From Candidatus Shapirobacteria bacterium (GTDB lineage Bacteria; Patescibacteriota; Microgenomatia; 0-14-0-10-38-17): DNA of 45,511 nucleotides. This document shows positions 22,865 to 32,016 of this stretch, piece after piece. Within the stretch, counting starts at the first letter, position 1, and every line of letters begins with the position of its first letter. The notes beneath the pieces were generated by a model. The model searched no databases. It saw only the letters and a list, made by a program, of their open reading frames with translations, and had not been told where the DNA came from. The DNA lies in contig JAGPNC010000001.1 in assembly GCA_018052565.1 (NCBI GenBank), positions 1-45,511 on the forward strand, given 5' to 3'. The translations under genes and the position numbers were made by a program.

Positions 22865-23680
22865 TTAATCGCCAAATTTTTCTAACGATTTCATTAAACG
22901 GTTAACTTTTTGCTTAGCGTCTAAATCTCTATAATTAAACCTCCAAAAATATTCGCTAAAAAATAGATAGGGTATTTTCTTCTAAAGTTGCCCTTGGCGG
23001 CTAGTTTCCTTTTTAAGTATCCCCACACCGCCCCCGGAATATCGCTGTGGCTTTCGCTTTTGATATATTCTCCTTCTCAATGTTCTGCCAACATAACTCT
23101 TGGCCGCTAATCCTGCGCGTGAATTGTGGGTATCGGAATAAATTTTAGTTCCCGGTTTACCTTTTTTTCAATAATCGGGATCAAATCTTTAACCTTATTA
23201 TCATCTACCCGCCCGGCAAAACTCTGGCAAGTCTCTAGAGGATACCAAAAACAGGCCGATTGGCGTTTCCAGGGCCTCTTTTAGATTCTCTGCCCGTTAA
23301 TTTTTCCTTTAACAAATATTTCTTAATTTTATTCTTCTTTTGGCCGCCTAAATAGGTCTCGTTAACTTCCACAGTATTGAAAAATATCCTAGCTTATCTT
23401 TAAAGAATTTCCCCCAAAAGACAAATAGTTTCAAAAATAGGCGATTACTATCCCTAGGCTTATAAGGCAATGTCTCTAACAAAATGGCCTGAAACAAACC
23501 AATAGAAATTCATTCCAAAATAACTTTTTAATATTTAAATTGGCAATCTTGGTTTAAACTCGCCGCATCTCGCATTTTAATTCGCCCTTTCTGTCTTCGT
23601 GTAATTTTTTATTTGAGGACGGATACGCCTTTTGCTTGATATAGTGGCTATTTTATCGTGTTCTGGCGGTCGTCTTAGTG
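22865..23680 (-). pseudogene. Degenerate IS1595/ISXO2-type transposase
   Basis: Reading the reverse strand and switching frame several times recovers an ISXO2-like DDE transposase. A zinc-ribbon-like start (HYIKQKAYPSSNKKLHEDRK) is followed by VEVNETYLGGQKKNKIKKYL, KRGPGNANRPVFGIL, FAGRVDDNKVKDLIPIIEKK, PGTKIYSDTHNSRAGLAAKS, WGYLKRKLAAKGNFRRKYP and SEYFWRFNYRD with a stop at 22865. The first catalytic Asp of VEVDETYxGG is now Asn, and at least three frameshifts and several stops are present. It is inactive. Terminal inverted repeats were not identified. Confidence 0.8.
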
Positions 23681-23689
23681 GCTTACCCT

Positions 23690-24200
23690 AGAATATCAAA
23701 AAATAGGCGAGGCACCGAAGGCTCAAATCGACTCCTTATTCAGTGGCTTCAAATCATTTAGGATGAAGTAAGAAAACCCGAAAGCACTTTCAAAGAAAGT
23801 TTCTGAAGAGAAAACCAAAAAAACAAACCCCAAAATGTTTGGTGGAAAGCTCTGCTTTTATTTTTTATGGTACGCTTAAAAGCGGAAAACCCTGGCAAGC
23901 ACTTAAAAGAGAACTTTGGCATAGAGTACCTAAAGTGTAAATATACATCTCCCTAGGCAAAGAAAAAACGCCTATTGAATAAATTGAGAGAGAAAATGTA
24001 GTTGCGACCACAGCTGTGTCTGCTACCGCAACTACAGTTCTCAATCGCATCGTCGCCGGGCGTTATATTCTCCAGACTCGAATCCCTGTTGAGGATCTTC
24101 GCAATACCGTCCAGCGAAAGGCCGCACAATGGGAGTGACCGGTAACGGGGCCGCTGTCTTGCCGAAACAAGCCCCGCAGGTTTGTCTATGAAATTTTGCC
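23690..24200. other. Non-coding remainder of the decay zone, left part
   Basis: No gene with a convincing start is seen. A forward frame without an ATG ends ILQTRIPVEDLRNTVQRKAA at about 24138, and a forward stretch near 23866 reads GTLKSGKPWQALKREL before stops. Both may be eroded coding sequence, but neither matches a family I recognise. No tRNA, tmRNA, RNase P or SRP RNA signature was found. Confidence 0.4.
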
Positions 24201-24569
24201 TTAAACTTCTACTTCCTTTTTACACAAATTGTCGATAACTTCCTGGTGAAGGCGCACGGCTTCCTCGGCAACCCCTTCGTCAATCTCGGCGACAAGAGCT
24301 TGGATGAATGAAGGAACGTACACAGACAGAACACCCCTCATCACCGGCCAAGGAATCGACACTTCGTAGACACAATCTAAGAACAACTCCGCGACACCAA
24401 GCGCGTTTAATCGCTGACCAGCTGCCCTAGAGGAAAAACACCGGGAAAACCGATCTCTCATGTAATTATTCGGGCCCATGTCCACAATACGCAACCGTTC
24501 CATGATTTCTCCCTCGCCCGGAAGAGTTATAGTCCTCGAGATAATTTCTTTCATATCTCCTTCTTCCAT
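24201..24569 (-). CDS. Orphan hypothetical protein, 122 aa
   Basis: This is an intact frame inside the decay zone. The product is acidic and soluble, with a helix-rich C-terminus (PSFIQALVAEIDEGVAEEAV). Its codon use looks more GC-rich than its surroundings. GGGGAG lies 7 nt before the ATG at 24569 (24577-24582), a clear ribosome-binding site. A second AAGGAGAT precedes an in-frame ATG at 24554, so either start is possible. No family is recognised. The intact frame and ribosome-binding site among eroded DNA suggest a recently acquired or still selected gene. Confidence 0.6.
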   Translation of the reverse strand: MEEGDMKEIISRTITLPGEGEIMERLRIVDMGPNNYMRDRFSRCFSSRAAGQRLNALGVAELFLDCVYEVSIPWPVMRGVLSVYVPSFIQALVAEIDEGVAEEAVRLHQEVIDNLCKKEVEV

Positions 24570-24576
24570 AGTTTTT

Positions 24577-24582
24577 CTCCCC
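24577..24582 (-). promoter_or_regulatory. Shine-Dalgarno site of the orphan gene
   Basis: GGGGAG on the reverse strand with a 7-nt spacer to the ATG at 24569. It is notable because most genes in this window show no ribosome-binding site. Confidence 0.55.
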
Positions 24583-24599
24583 TAACTACCACAGTAAAT

Positions 24600-25540
24600 T
24601 GATAATACGCTAGGCTGTGTCCTAATCATTGCCGCATTCGCGCAAACAAGGATCAAGCTCATCGCCCGACAGATCGACTTTTATCACGTGATTCCTCAGA
24701 CAGCCGAATTAAGTTTATCCCCGAAGGAGAGACTCTGCTTTCTCGGCTTTTATCTGGTTGGTTAAAAAATACAATATATATATCCAAACCTCTAAAACGA
24801 CTTTAAGGCGTTTTAGGAAGTTGTCGGCACTTACGCTTTATTCAATCTCTTGTAATTGATAGACTCAGACATCGTTCGTCTCCTCGTAAAATCGAAATTC
24901 GGACAACTGCCCGGTCAATCGGACGGATAACACTCCAAGCGAAAGAGTTCTACACTCAAGGCGCTATCTACTCACCACAAGAGGATAGATTCCGCAACTT
25001 GTTAAAGAACAAAAATTACCAGACTTAAAAATAAAGCGCGGCAAATAGCGCTCTTTTAGCATCTTGCAAGCGACATTATACCAAATCAGGCCAGAAATTG
25101 TATAAGTCAAGCGCTTAGGCAACATTCTCCCTGCCTCGCCGACAGGTGTAGGCAAATTCGGGATGATGTTGAATTAATTCACAGCAGCATTAGGAATTAT
25201 GCCCCCGCCGTTAAACATGAGAATAATAGCATAGACTATTATTTCTTTATTAGAAGTAATATGCAGTGTCTCTCAGAGTTATAAAAAGACGGATTTATTA
25301 GCAATTAATGCTCTAAGGCGTTTCAAAGTAAGTAAAAGTACTTTATCATGAGATTTTTATTTGGCAAGAAGTTTCTAACCGGTAGTTATCCATCACTCCC
25401 GCTATTTATCCCGCAGTGTGAACTTAAATCATAAAAACAGATTTTGTTTAAAAATTTACCCGGGGAGAATTAATTTTTACCAAAAGCGCAAATATTCTCC
25501 CTTTAGGAGATCTTCCGTAGGAGGGAGAAAACCCGCCTTT
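24600..25540. other. Gene-free stretch of the decay zone, right part
   Basis: About 940 bp with no frame that has a plausible start and product. A forward frame from about 24811 to 25028 is open for roughly 70 codons but lacks a start codon. The characteristic AT-rich hairpin repeats seen elsewhere are also missing here, so this DNA differs from ordinary intergenic sequence and may be eroded foreign DNA. Confidence 0.45.
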
Positions 25541-25561
25541 GGGGTGTAAATATAAAAACAC

Positions 25562-28210
25562 TTACGGCGTTGGGGTCGGAGAAAAAATAGGAGTAGGCAC
25601 AAGAGAAGGAGTAGGGGAGGGAGCTAATGTTGGGGAAGAAAGGGGCGTTGGCGTGGGAGCTTGCCAATCCCAGGGGACATTTACGCCAATTTTAATCTCC
25701 CTCTCTTTTTCCCTCCCCTTCACATCCCGTACTTTAGCTTTTAGACGGTGGGGCCCGTCGGGCAAAACCAGAGTTAGCCGATAGGGCGGCGAAGTAAAGG
25801 TCTCTTTTTCCTGATCATCGGCCCAAATTTTTACCCATTCAACCTTTTCTAAAGAATCCACTTCTATCTCCACCTCAAATTTATTATTCACTTCCTCTTC
25901 TTTTTTTGGCTTTTTAAAACGGACGGCTAACTCCCCTCCTTGGCAATACTCCTTTGGGGGATGATAACGAGGGTCTTCCTGAGCCGCCACCCATTCGTCA
26001 ATTCCTTTCTGCCACCGATTTTCTCCCCCCCAATAATCAGCAAAAGGATCCCCTTCGTTAAAGACAAAAAATTCTTTCTCTTCGTAATTTCCACTGGCAA
26101 CATCCTCCGGCGTCGCCAGCTTTCCCTCATCACGGCAAATCTTCAAAAGAACGTGGACCTTATCTTCTCCTTGGGGCTGGGTGCCCTTAAGAAAATATTC
26201 CGGACGGGAAGGAAAACCGTCATGAGCCGCTTGACCAGAAACAACATCAATATCCATTTTAACCACCTCTTCGGAAAGAGTAAAACCAACATTAGGCTTA
26301 CCATCTAGGGCGGCCATAATAACCCGCCGCCAAATGGGGCTAGCACCGGAAATTCCTGAAGCTACCTGTTTCATCGAAGAATTATCGTTATTACCTACCC
26401 ACACCCCCACTAAAACCTGCGGTGTCCAACCCACCGCCCAATTATCCTTCATATTATTGGTCGTCCCGGTTTTCACCGCCACTTGGCGGCCGGGAATGTT
26501 AAGGAGAGAATTAGCCCCAAAAGAAATTAAGCGAGCATTATTATCTGAAAGAATATCAGAAATAATAAACGCTTCGCCCTGAGTTAAAACTTGCTTTCCT
26601 TTGGTAGGCTTAAATTCTTCCAAAACTTCCCCCTTTTGATTTTCTACTTTTAGAATTGCTGTCGGCTCAATTTTTAAGCCGCCGTTGGCGAAAGCCGAAT
26701 AGGCACTCGCCATGTCAATTAATCTTACCTCACCGCCGCCTAAGGTGACCGCCAAGCCAAACTTAGATAAATTTTCTGCTGTTGGCTTAAGGGTAGTAAA
26801 CCCCATTTCATAGGCCGTTTCCAACATGTTTTCCAAGCCTACCTGCGCCAGCATTTTCACCGCCGGCACGTTTAGCGAATTACCTAAGGCAGGACGCATT
26901 AAAACCGGCCCATGATACTTGCCATCGTAATTAACGGGAATATATGGTTTTTCTTTAGAAGCGCCGGGAAATTCTGTTTTCGTGTCAAGCAAAAGATGAG
27001 CCGCCGTATAACCTTTTTTTAAAGCGGTCACATAGGTCACCGGTTTAATCGCCGAGCCGGGTTGGCGCAAACCTTGAGTAACGACATTTACTTTGCCAAA
27101 ATTAGGCTCGTTATAATCTCGCGATCCTACCATCGCCAAAATTTCGCCCGTGACAGGATCTAAAACAATCACCGCTCCATTAGTAATATTTAAGTTGACC
27201 ACTTTTTCTAATTCTTCGGCGACGATTTTTTCTGCCTCCTCCTGAAGATCTAAGTCAAGGCTTGTGGTCACTTTCAAGCCTCCATTTTCTACCATCTCCT
27301 CGCCGTAACGATTAACCAGAAGCTGTTTAACAAACATCACAAAATGGGGAGCGGCGAAATCGGATGTCCGCGCCGCAAATTGAACCTGATCCAACTCTTT
27401 CTCTGCCTGTTGGCGCTGCTCGGAAGTAATATAACCGTCCTCTTCCATCCGGCGCAAAACGTGCTTCGTCCGTTCCTTGTAAGCTTCAGGGTTGGCGCCA
27501 AAGGGAGAATAAGCGGTTGGCCCTTGCGGTAAACCGGCAAGAATAGCTGATTCTGTCAGAGTTAGTTGGGAAACGGGCTTGCCAAAATAAAGCTCTGAAG
27601 CCGCTTCTACACCTCGAGTATTGCCTCCATATGGGACTTCATTGAGGTACATTTCTAAAATTTGGTCTTTAGAAAAACGAGCTTCAATTTGTATTGCCAA
27701 AATAAACTCCTTGATTTTCCGTTCCAAGGTCCGCTCTGAAGTTAATAAAACATTTTTTACCAACTGCTGCGTAAGGGTAGAACCACCCTGAAGCTGATGG
27801 TGGAAGATGATGTTATAAAAAGCCCGAGCAATCCCCTGAAGGGAAAAACCCTTATGCTGATAAAACTCTTTATCTTCGATGGCAATCGTGGCCTGCCGTA
27901 AAGCCTGCGGTATCTGATTTAAACTTACTGGCGTTCGTTTTTCTTCCTGATAGATATCATAAAGCAACTTTTGGTTGCGGTCGTAAATACGCGTCGCAAA
28001 ACCCTCGCGGCGCACCACTTTCCCGGGCTGGGGCAAATCCCGAGCATACCAGGCAAAAAGAGCAATCGTCCCCAAAATAGCCGCCAAAATAAAAATTCCT
28101 AAACCCATCAGCGCTTTTTCCCAAGGAAAAGTTCTCTTAGCCCTACCTCGTCTAAGAGAGCCATTTTTTTTCCTCATTCTTTTCTGCCACTTTTTAAACC
28201 AGTCGTCCAT
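25562..28210 (-). CDS. Class A penicillin-binding protein (PBP1A type) with Ig-like domain and Thr-Pro tail
   Basis: The 882-aa bifunctional enzyme polymerises and cross-links peptidoglycan outside the membrane. It has a cytoplasmic basic start, a transmembrane segment (34-55) and a GT51 glycosyltransferase (IEDKEFYQHKGF with Glu112, QGGSTLTQQLVKN, EMYLNEVPYGG). The transpeptidase carries S386-x-x-K389 (PGSAIKP), S445-L-N and K580-T-G. After about residue 770 an Ig-like module follows (FEVEIEVDSLEKVEWVKIW, then GPHRLKAKVRDVKG). It ends in a Pro/Thr/Ser tail of TPTP repeats, a likely wall-spanning or glycosylated linker. It diverges from a 38-aa membrane peptide gene across a 53-bp gap that must hold both promoters. 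Confidence 0.96.
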   Translation of the reverse strand: MDDWFKKWQKRMRKKNGSLRRGRAKRTFPWEKALMGLGIFILAAILGTIALFAWYARDLPQPGKVVRREGFATRIYDRNQKLLYDIYQEEKRTPVSLNQIPQALRQATIAIEDKEFYQHKGFSLQGIARAFYNIIFHHQLQGGSTLTQQLVKNVLLTSERTLERKIKEFILAIQIEARFSKDQILEMYLNEVPYGGNTRGVEAASELYFGKPVSQLTLTESAILAGLPQGPTAYSPFGANPEAYKERTKHVLRRMEEDGYITSEQRQQAEKELDQVQFAARTSDFAAPHFVMFVKQLLVNRYGEEMVENGGLKVTTSLDLDLQEEAEKIVAEELEKVVNLNITNGAVIVLDPVTGEILAMVGSRDYNEPNFGKVNVVTQGLRQPGSAIKPVTYVTALKKGYTAAHLLLDTKTEFPGASKEKPYIPVNYDGKYHGPVLMRPALGNSLNVPAVKMLAQVGLENMLETAYEMGFTTLKPTAENLSKFGLAVTLGGGEVRLIDMASAYSAFANGGLKIEPTAILKVENQKGEVLEEFKPTKGKQVLTQGEAFIISDILSDNNARLISFGANSLLNIPGRQVAVKTGTTNNMKDNWAVGWTPQVLVGVWVGNNDNSSMKQVASGISGASPIWRRVIMAALDGKPNVGFTLSEEVVKMDIDVVSGQAAHDGFPSRPEYFLKGTQPQGEDKVHVLLKICRDEGKLATPEDVASGNYEEKEFFVFNEGDPFADYWGGENRWQKGIDEWVAAQEDPRYHPPKEYCQGGELAVRFKKPKKEEEVNNKFEVEIEVDSLEKVEWVKIWADDQEKETFTSPPYRLTLVLPDGPHRLKAKVRDVKGREKEREIKIGVNVPWDWQAPTPTPLSSPTLAPSPTPSLVPTPIFSPTPTP

Positions 28211-28263
28211 CTTACTTTCTTGAATTTAAGATCATTTTAGACTAAAATAAAAGAATAGACAAG

Positions 28264-28380
28264 ATGAAAGATAAAAAGAGTAAAAAAATCATCAGCTTGG
28301 TAATTATTATCGCCTTCGCCGCGGTTATCCTCACCTCCCTAATTCCTTTTGTGGGGACAATCTTTATGGGGAAACGGTAA
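28264..28380 (+). CDS. Small single-pass membrane protein (38 aa)
   Basis: An ATG at 28264 opens 38 codons: a lysine-rich start (MKDKKSKK), one hydrophobic segment (IISLVIIIAFAAVILTSLIP) and a short tail ending GKR. Positive-inside topology is consistent with a real membrane peptide. It is divergent from the PBP gene and precedes an intergenic repeat. A TAGAC/AAAGAATAGA stretch upstream could serve as -10. No family is recognised. Confidence 0.5.
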   Translation: MKDKKSKKIISLVIIIAFAAVILTSLIPFVGTIFMGKR

Positions 28381-28384
28381 GATA

Positions 28385-28498
28385 TACATACAAAGTCAAA
28401 ATGCAAAATTCAAAAATCAAAATGATAATTAAAAATTCAAAAGTAGAGCAGAAACTTTTGACTTTTGAATTTTAACTTTTGACTTTTATATATAATAC
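28385..28498. repeat. AT-rich intergenic inverted repeat touching the recG start
   Basis: TTAAAAATTCAAAAGTAGAG faces ACTTTTGACTTTTGAATTTT. The right arm passes into TATATATAATAC, which directly precedes the recG ATG at 28499. There is no GC core and no ribosome-binding site. Confidence 0.6.
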
Positions 28499-30541
28499 AT
28501 GTCCCTCACTCTTGCCGATCCTGTTAAAAAACTTCCTAAAATTAACAAAAGTTATCTCCCTAAACTTAAAAAATTAGGCATTAAAACCGTTGAGGATCTC
28601 CTTTACCACTTCCCTTCCCGGCACATTGATTTTTCCCTGGTTTCCAAAATTAACCAAGCTCAGGCAGGAGAAATTTTAACTATTCGCGGCCAAATAGCCA
28701 AAGTTACCAGCGAGCCAAAAGGAAGGGGGAAAAGCATCCAACGTGCTACTATCATTGATGAAACAGGACAAATTAATGCCGTTTGGTTTAACCAACCATA
28801 TTTAGTTAAAAGCCTTTCGGGAAAAACAATCAGTCTTTCTGGCGAAGTAAAACAATTTAATAACCGTTTAATTCTTTCTTCCCCTGATTTTGAAGTAAGC
28901 TCTCCTTATCGAAAAAATATTCATACCGGCCGGCTCGTGCCGGTTTATCCCTCAACCGCCGGCCTTTCTTCGCGCTGGCTGCGTTGGCAAATTAATAATG
29001 CTTTAAAGCTGGCTGCCGACCAAATTAAAGAATTTTTACCCCCAAGCTTGCTTCTCGCTCAGGGCTTTTTAAACCAGCAAGAGGCAATTAGAAAAATTCA
29101 TTTCCCGGAAAACAGAATTGCCTTAGAAAAAGCGCGGGAAAGACTCTCTTTTGATGAGTTATTTTGTTTTCAACTGGCTGGTTTTTGGCGAAAAGCAAGG
29201 TGGCAGAAAGAAAGAAAAGCTTTCCCTTTTCAACCTCATCCAAAAAAAGTTAAAGCTTTTTTAAAAACTCTTCCTTTTTCTTTAACTGACGCTCAAAAAA
29301 AGGCTATTAAAATCATTTTAGAAGACCTGAGCAAAAATAAGCCGGCCAATCGCCTTCTCCAAGGCGATGTGGGTAGCGGCAAAACGATTGTCGCCGCCAC
29401 CGCTTCCTATGTCGCTTTCTTAAATAAGAGAAAAACCATCTTTATGGCACCCACGGAAATCTTGGCCCAGCAACACTACCAAACATTAAAAAAGCTTCTT
29501 CCCCAGTTAAAGATCGGCCTCCTAAGCTCTACCAGCAAGAAAAATACTAACCGCGCCGATATCCTGGTCGGCACCCATGCCCTGCTTTTCAAAAAAAAGC
29601 TGCCAGAGAATGTTGGTTTGCTTGTTATCGATGAGCAACACCGCTTTGGTGTTGCCCAACGATCCACTTTGCTTGAAAAAGGATCGCAAGAAAATCTTTT
29701 TCCCCACCTTCTTACTCTCAGCGCTACGCCTATCCCTCGCACCATCGCCTTAACCTTTTTGGGTGATTTGGATCTTACCTACTTAGACCAAATGCCGCCG
29801 GGCAGAAAACCGGTAAAAACCTGGCTTATTCCAGCCGAAAAAAGAAGTGCTGCCTATGCCTGGGCAGAAAAGGAAATCAAGGAAAATAACCAACAAGCGC
29901 TTGTCATCTGCCCCCTAGTGGAAGAATCGGAAAAAGAGCCTCTAAAAAATATTAAAGCAGCGACCGCGGAATACGAAAAGCTGAAAGATGTTTTCCCCTC
30001 CCTCAGGCTCGCCCTCCTTCATGGTCGAACTAAAAACCAAGAAAAAGAAAAAATTCTTAAACAATTTGCACGGGGCAAAATTGACATCCTAGTAACAACT
30101 CCCATTGTTGAAGTAGGCATTGATATCCCCGGCGCCAATTTAATTATCATTGAGGCCGCCGACCGCTTTGGCTTAGCCCAACTCCACCAGTTGCGGGGAC
30201 GGGTAGGCAGGAGAGAAAAACAGGCCTATTGTCTTCTCTTTGCCTCGCCGCAAGCCAGCCAAAAAAGTCTCAAGCGCCTCAAGCTTTTCGGCCAAACCTA
30301 CTCCGGTCTAAAATTAGCCCAAATAGACCTTGAAGAAAGGGGACCGGGAGAAATTTATGGCACCGCTCAACATGGTTTTCCCCAAACAAAAATTGCCTCC
30401 CTGACTAACGCTAAACTAATTGAAAAAGCACAAAAAATGGTCAATGACTTTGGGCCCAAATTCTTAAAATCGCCCGAAAAGTTCTCTCTCTTGAAAAAAA
30501 AGCTTAAAGATTATACAATAGAACCCGTAGAAGCAAACTAG
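28499..30541 (+). CDS. recG: ATP-dependent DNA helicase RecG
   Basis: The 680-aa protein is a full RecG, which remodels stalled replication forks and branch-migrates junctions. The wedge/OB domain occupies about 50-150 (ILTIRGQIAKVTSEPKGRG). The helicase domain has Walker A LLQGDVGSGKTIVAA, motif II VIDEQHRFGVAQR, motif III LTLSATPIPRTIALTF, motif V VGIDIPGANLIIIEAADRFG and motif VI LHQLRGRVGR. A TRG-type C-terminal end follows (LEERGPGEIYGTAQHGFP). Length is close to the usual 690 aa. The start has no ribosome-binding site. Confidence 0.96.
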   Translation: MSLTLADPVKKLPKINKSYLPKLKKLGIKTVEDLLYHFPSRHIDFSLVSKINQAQAGEILTIRGQIAKVTSEPKGRGKSIQRATIIDETGQINAVWFNQPYLVKSLSGKTISLSGEVKQFNNRLILSSPDFEVSSPYRKNIHTGRLVPVYPSTAGLSSRWLRWQINNALKLAADQIKEFLPPSLLLAQGFLNQQEAIRKIHFPENRIALEKARERLSFDELFCFQLAGFWRKARWQKERKAFPFQPHPKKVKAFLKTLPFSLTDAQKKAIKIILEDLSKNKPANRLLQGDVGSGKTIVAATASYVAFLNKRKTIFMAPTEILAQQHYQTLKKLLPQLKIGLLSSTSKKNTNRADILVGTHALLFKKKLPENVGLLVIDEQHRFGVAQRSTLLEKGSQENLFPHLLTLSATPIPRTIALTFLGDLDLTYLDQMPPGRKPVKTWLIPAEKRSAAYAWAEKEIKENNQQALVICPLVEESEKEPLKNIKAATAEYEKLKDVFPSLRLALLHGRTKNQEKEKILKQFARGKIDILVTTPIVEVGIDIPGANLIIIEAADRFGLAQLHQLRGRVGRREKQAYCLLFASPQASQKSLKRLKLFGQTYSGLKLAQIDLEERGPGEIYGTAQHGFPQTKIASLTNAKLIEKAQKMVNDFGPKFLKSPEKFSLLKKKLKDYTIEPVEAN

Positions 30542-30544
30542 AAA

Positions 30545-30705
30545 GTATTAAGTATTATGTATAAATAATAATAAGTTAAAAGTTAAGATTTAAAGGTCAA
30601 AATTGCAAGTAAAAATTAAAAAGTAAAACAGAAACTTTTAGCTTTTAACTTGTAATTTTGAATTTTTACTTTTAACTTTTAACTTTTGACTTTTAACTTT
30701 CCTTT
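30545..30705. repeat. AT-rich intergenic inverted repeat upstream of rpmF
   Basis: AAGTATTAAGTATTATGTAT begins the element. AAGTAAAAATTAAAAAGTAA faces TTACTTTTAACTTTTAAC, and GGTCAAAATTGCAAG faces CTTGTAATTTTGAA. It ends with TTAACTTTCCTTT directly before the rpmF ATG. No gene is seen. Confidence 0.65.
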
Positions 30706-30915
30706 ATGACTGCCTTACCAAAACGAAAAATTTCTACCCAAAGAGGAGGAAAAAGAGAACGAGCGTGGAAAAGTCAACTCCGCGGCAAAGCGCTAATTAT
30801 TTGCTCCCACTGCCAGAAAAAAATTCCTCCCCATCAAGCTTGCCCCTATTGCGGCTATTACAAAAATATCCCCGTCCTAAAGATTAAAGAAAAGTCTCAA
30901 ACCAAGGAGGGATGA
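30706..30915 (+). CDS. rpmF: 50S ribosomal protein L32
   Basis: The 69-aa protein is a zinc-ribbon L32: basic start (MTALPKRKISTQRGGKRERA), then CSHCQKK and CPYCGYYKN as the two CxxC pairs. L32 lies near the peptidyl-transferase side of the large subunit. The stop TGA overlaps the nusB ATG by 4 bp, suggesting coupling. The usual partner in other bacteria (YceD/plsX) is not here. Confidence 0.93.
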   Translation: MTALPKRKISTQRGGKRERAWKSQLRGKALIICSHCQKKIPPHQACPYCGYYKNIPVLKIKEKSQTKEG

Positions 30916-31283
30916 AAAAAGGAAGCGATCCTCGCCACAAAGAAAGGCAGGCAGTTTTGAAAGAACTTTTTGCCCAATCTTTTTCCCCCCAAAACCCTAA
31001 AGCCCTAAAAGAAAAAACCAAAAAGATTCTCAAGTTAATACCAGAAATTGATAAGATAATTGAAAAAGCGGCGCCGGAATTTTTGATTGAGGGAATTAAT
31101 AAAATTGATCTAGCCATTCTGCGACTGGCCGTTTTTGAACTCCTCTGGGAGAAAAAAGAACCGCCAGCGGTGGTCATCGATGAAGCGGTTGAGTTAGCAA
31201 AAGAATTCGGCAGCCAAAATTCGCCTAAATTTGTTAACGGTGCCTTAGGAGCAATTCTTAAAACCCAAAATTCCCATGTTTAA
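30912..31283 (+). CDS. nusB: Transcription antitermination factor NusB
   Basis: The 123-aa all-helical protein has the NusB layout: an N-terminal helix with RHKERQAVLKELFAQSF, the middle IDKIIEKAAPEFLIEGINKI and the C-terminal signature LAILRLAVFELLW. It then has VVIDEAVELAKEFGSQNSPK and FVNGALGAI. It binds boxA RNA with S10 (NusE) to support rRNA transcription. It sits between rpmF (4-bp overlap) and rnc (8-bp overlap), giving a compact RNA-metabolism operon. Confidence 0.93.
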   Translation: MKKGSDPRHKERQAVLKELFAQSFSPQNPKALKEKTKKILKLIPEIDKIIEKAAPEFLIEGINKIDLAILRLAVFELLWEKKEPPAVVIDEAVELAKEFGSQNSPKFVNGALGAILKTQNSHV

Positions 31284-31986
31284 TCCTAGCGAAATTGAAA
31301 AAACTATTGGCATTATTTTCAAGGATAAAAATTGGCTCAAAAAAGCTTTTACCCACCGCTCTTATCTTAATGAGGAGAGGGGAGGGGAAAGAGTCTCTAA
31401 CGAGCGATTGGAGTTTTTGGGTGACGCCATCTTAGAGTTCTGGATTTCCGAAAAGCTTTTTAATCTCTTTCCTGATTACCCCGAAGGCAAACTTACCAAC
31501 TTTCGCTCCCGATTGGTCTGCACTCCATCTTTAGCAAAAATAAGCCGGCGGCTAAACTTAGGAAATTTTCTTCTTTTATCCCGCGGCGAAGAGAAGGAAA
31601 ACGGCCGAGAAAACCCCTCGCTTCTGGCAAATACTTTTGAGGCGTTGGTGGGCGCCATTTACCAGGACCAAGGCCTTAAAAAAACGGCGGCTTTTTTGGA
31701 AAAGCAACTGAAAAAGGAAATTAAAAAAACTGCCCGGCAAAGCCTCCTTAAAGATTATAAGAGTTATCTCCAGGAAATAATTCAAGAAAAAGAAAAAATT
31801 ACCCCCAGCTATAAACTTTTAAAAAGTAGCGGCCCTGCCCACAAAAGGAAATTCGTTTTTGCGGCCATGGCGGGAGGAAAAAAAATCGGGGAGGGGAGGG
31901 GAGCTTCAAAGCAAGAAGCGCAACAAAAAGCGGCCCAACAAGCTCTGGAAAAACTGGGGCTTGTTGCCAAAGAGAGCAAAGAATGA
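31276..31986 (+). CDS. rnc: Ribonuclease III
   Basis: The 236-aa double-strand-specific endonuclease matures rRNA and cuts structured RNAs. The catalytic RIII domain contains FTHRSYLNEE and the signature NERLEFLGDAILEFWISEKL with the metal-binding Glu/Asp. It continues through ANTFEALVGAIYQDQG, which supplies the second acidic set. A dsRNA-binding domain occupies about 160-232 (DYKSYLQEIIQEK, GASKQEAQQKAAQQALEKL). The many long hairpins in this genome's intergenic regions are potential substrates (inference). Confidence 0.95.
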   Translation: MFNPSEIEKTIGIIFKDKNWLKKAFTHRSYLNEERGGERVSNERLEFLGDAILEFWISEKLFNLFPDYPEGKLTNFRSRLVCTPSLAKISRRLNLGNFLLLSRGEEKENGRENPSLLANTFEALVGAIYQDQGLKKTAAFLEKQLKKEIKKTARQSLLKDYKSYLQEIIQEKEKITPSYKLLKSSGPAHKRKFVFAAMAGGKKIGEGRGASKQEAQQKAAQQALEKLGLVAKESKE

Positions 31987-32016
31987 TAAAATTAAAAATT
32001 AATTTCCTAAATTCAC

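Noticed and set aside
23865-24050. Reverse 61-codon ORF in the decay zone
   Set aside because: It competes with an opposite-strand open stretch, and its composition looks random.
24811-25028. Forward open frame of about 70 codons in the decay zone
   Set aside because: No start codon near its beginning, no ribosome-binding site and no recognisable family; it may be eroded coding DNA but cannot be supported as a gene.
22467-25540. Structured RNA gene (tmRNA, RNase P RNA, SRP RNA or tRNA) in the gene-poor zone
   Set aside because: None of the short diagnostic motifs of these RNAs, such as a TTCGA-type T-loop with pairing arms or GAGGAAAGTCC, was found on either strand.
18512-30915. UGA recoding as in some candidate phyla
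   Set aside because: TGA ends infC and rpmF cleanly at overlapping gene junctions, and no in-frame TGA occurs inside conserved genes.
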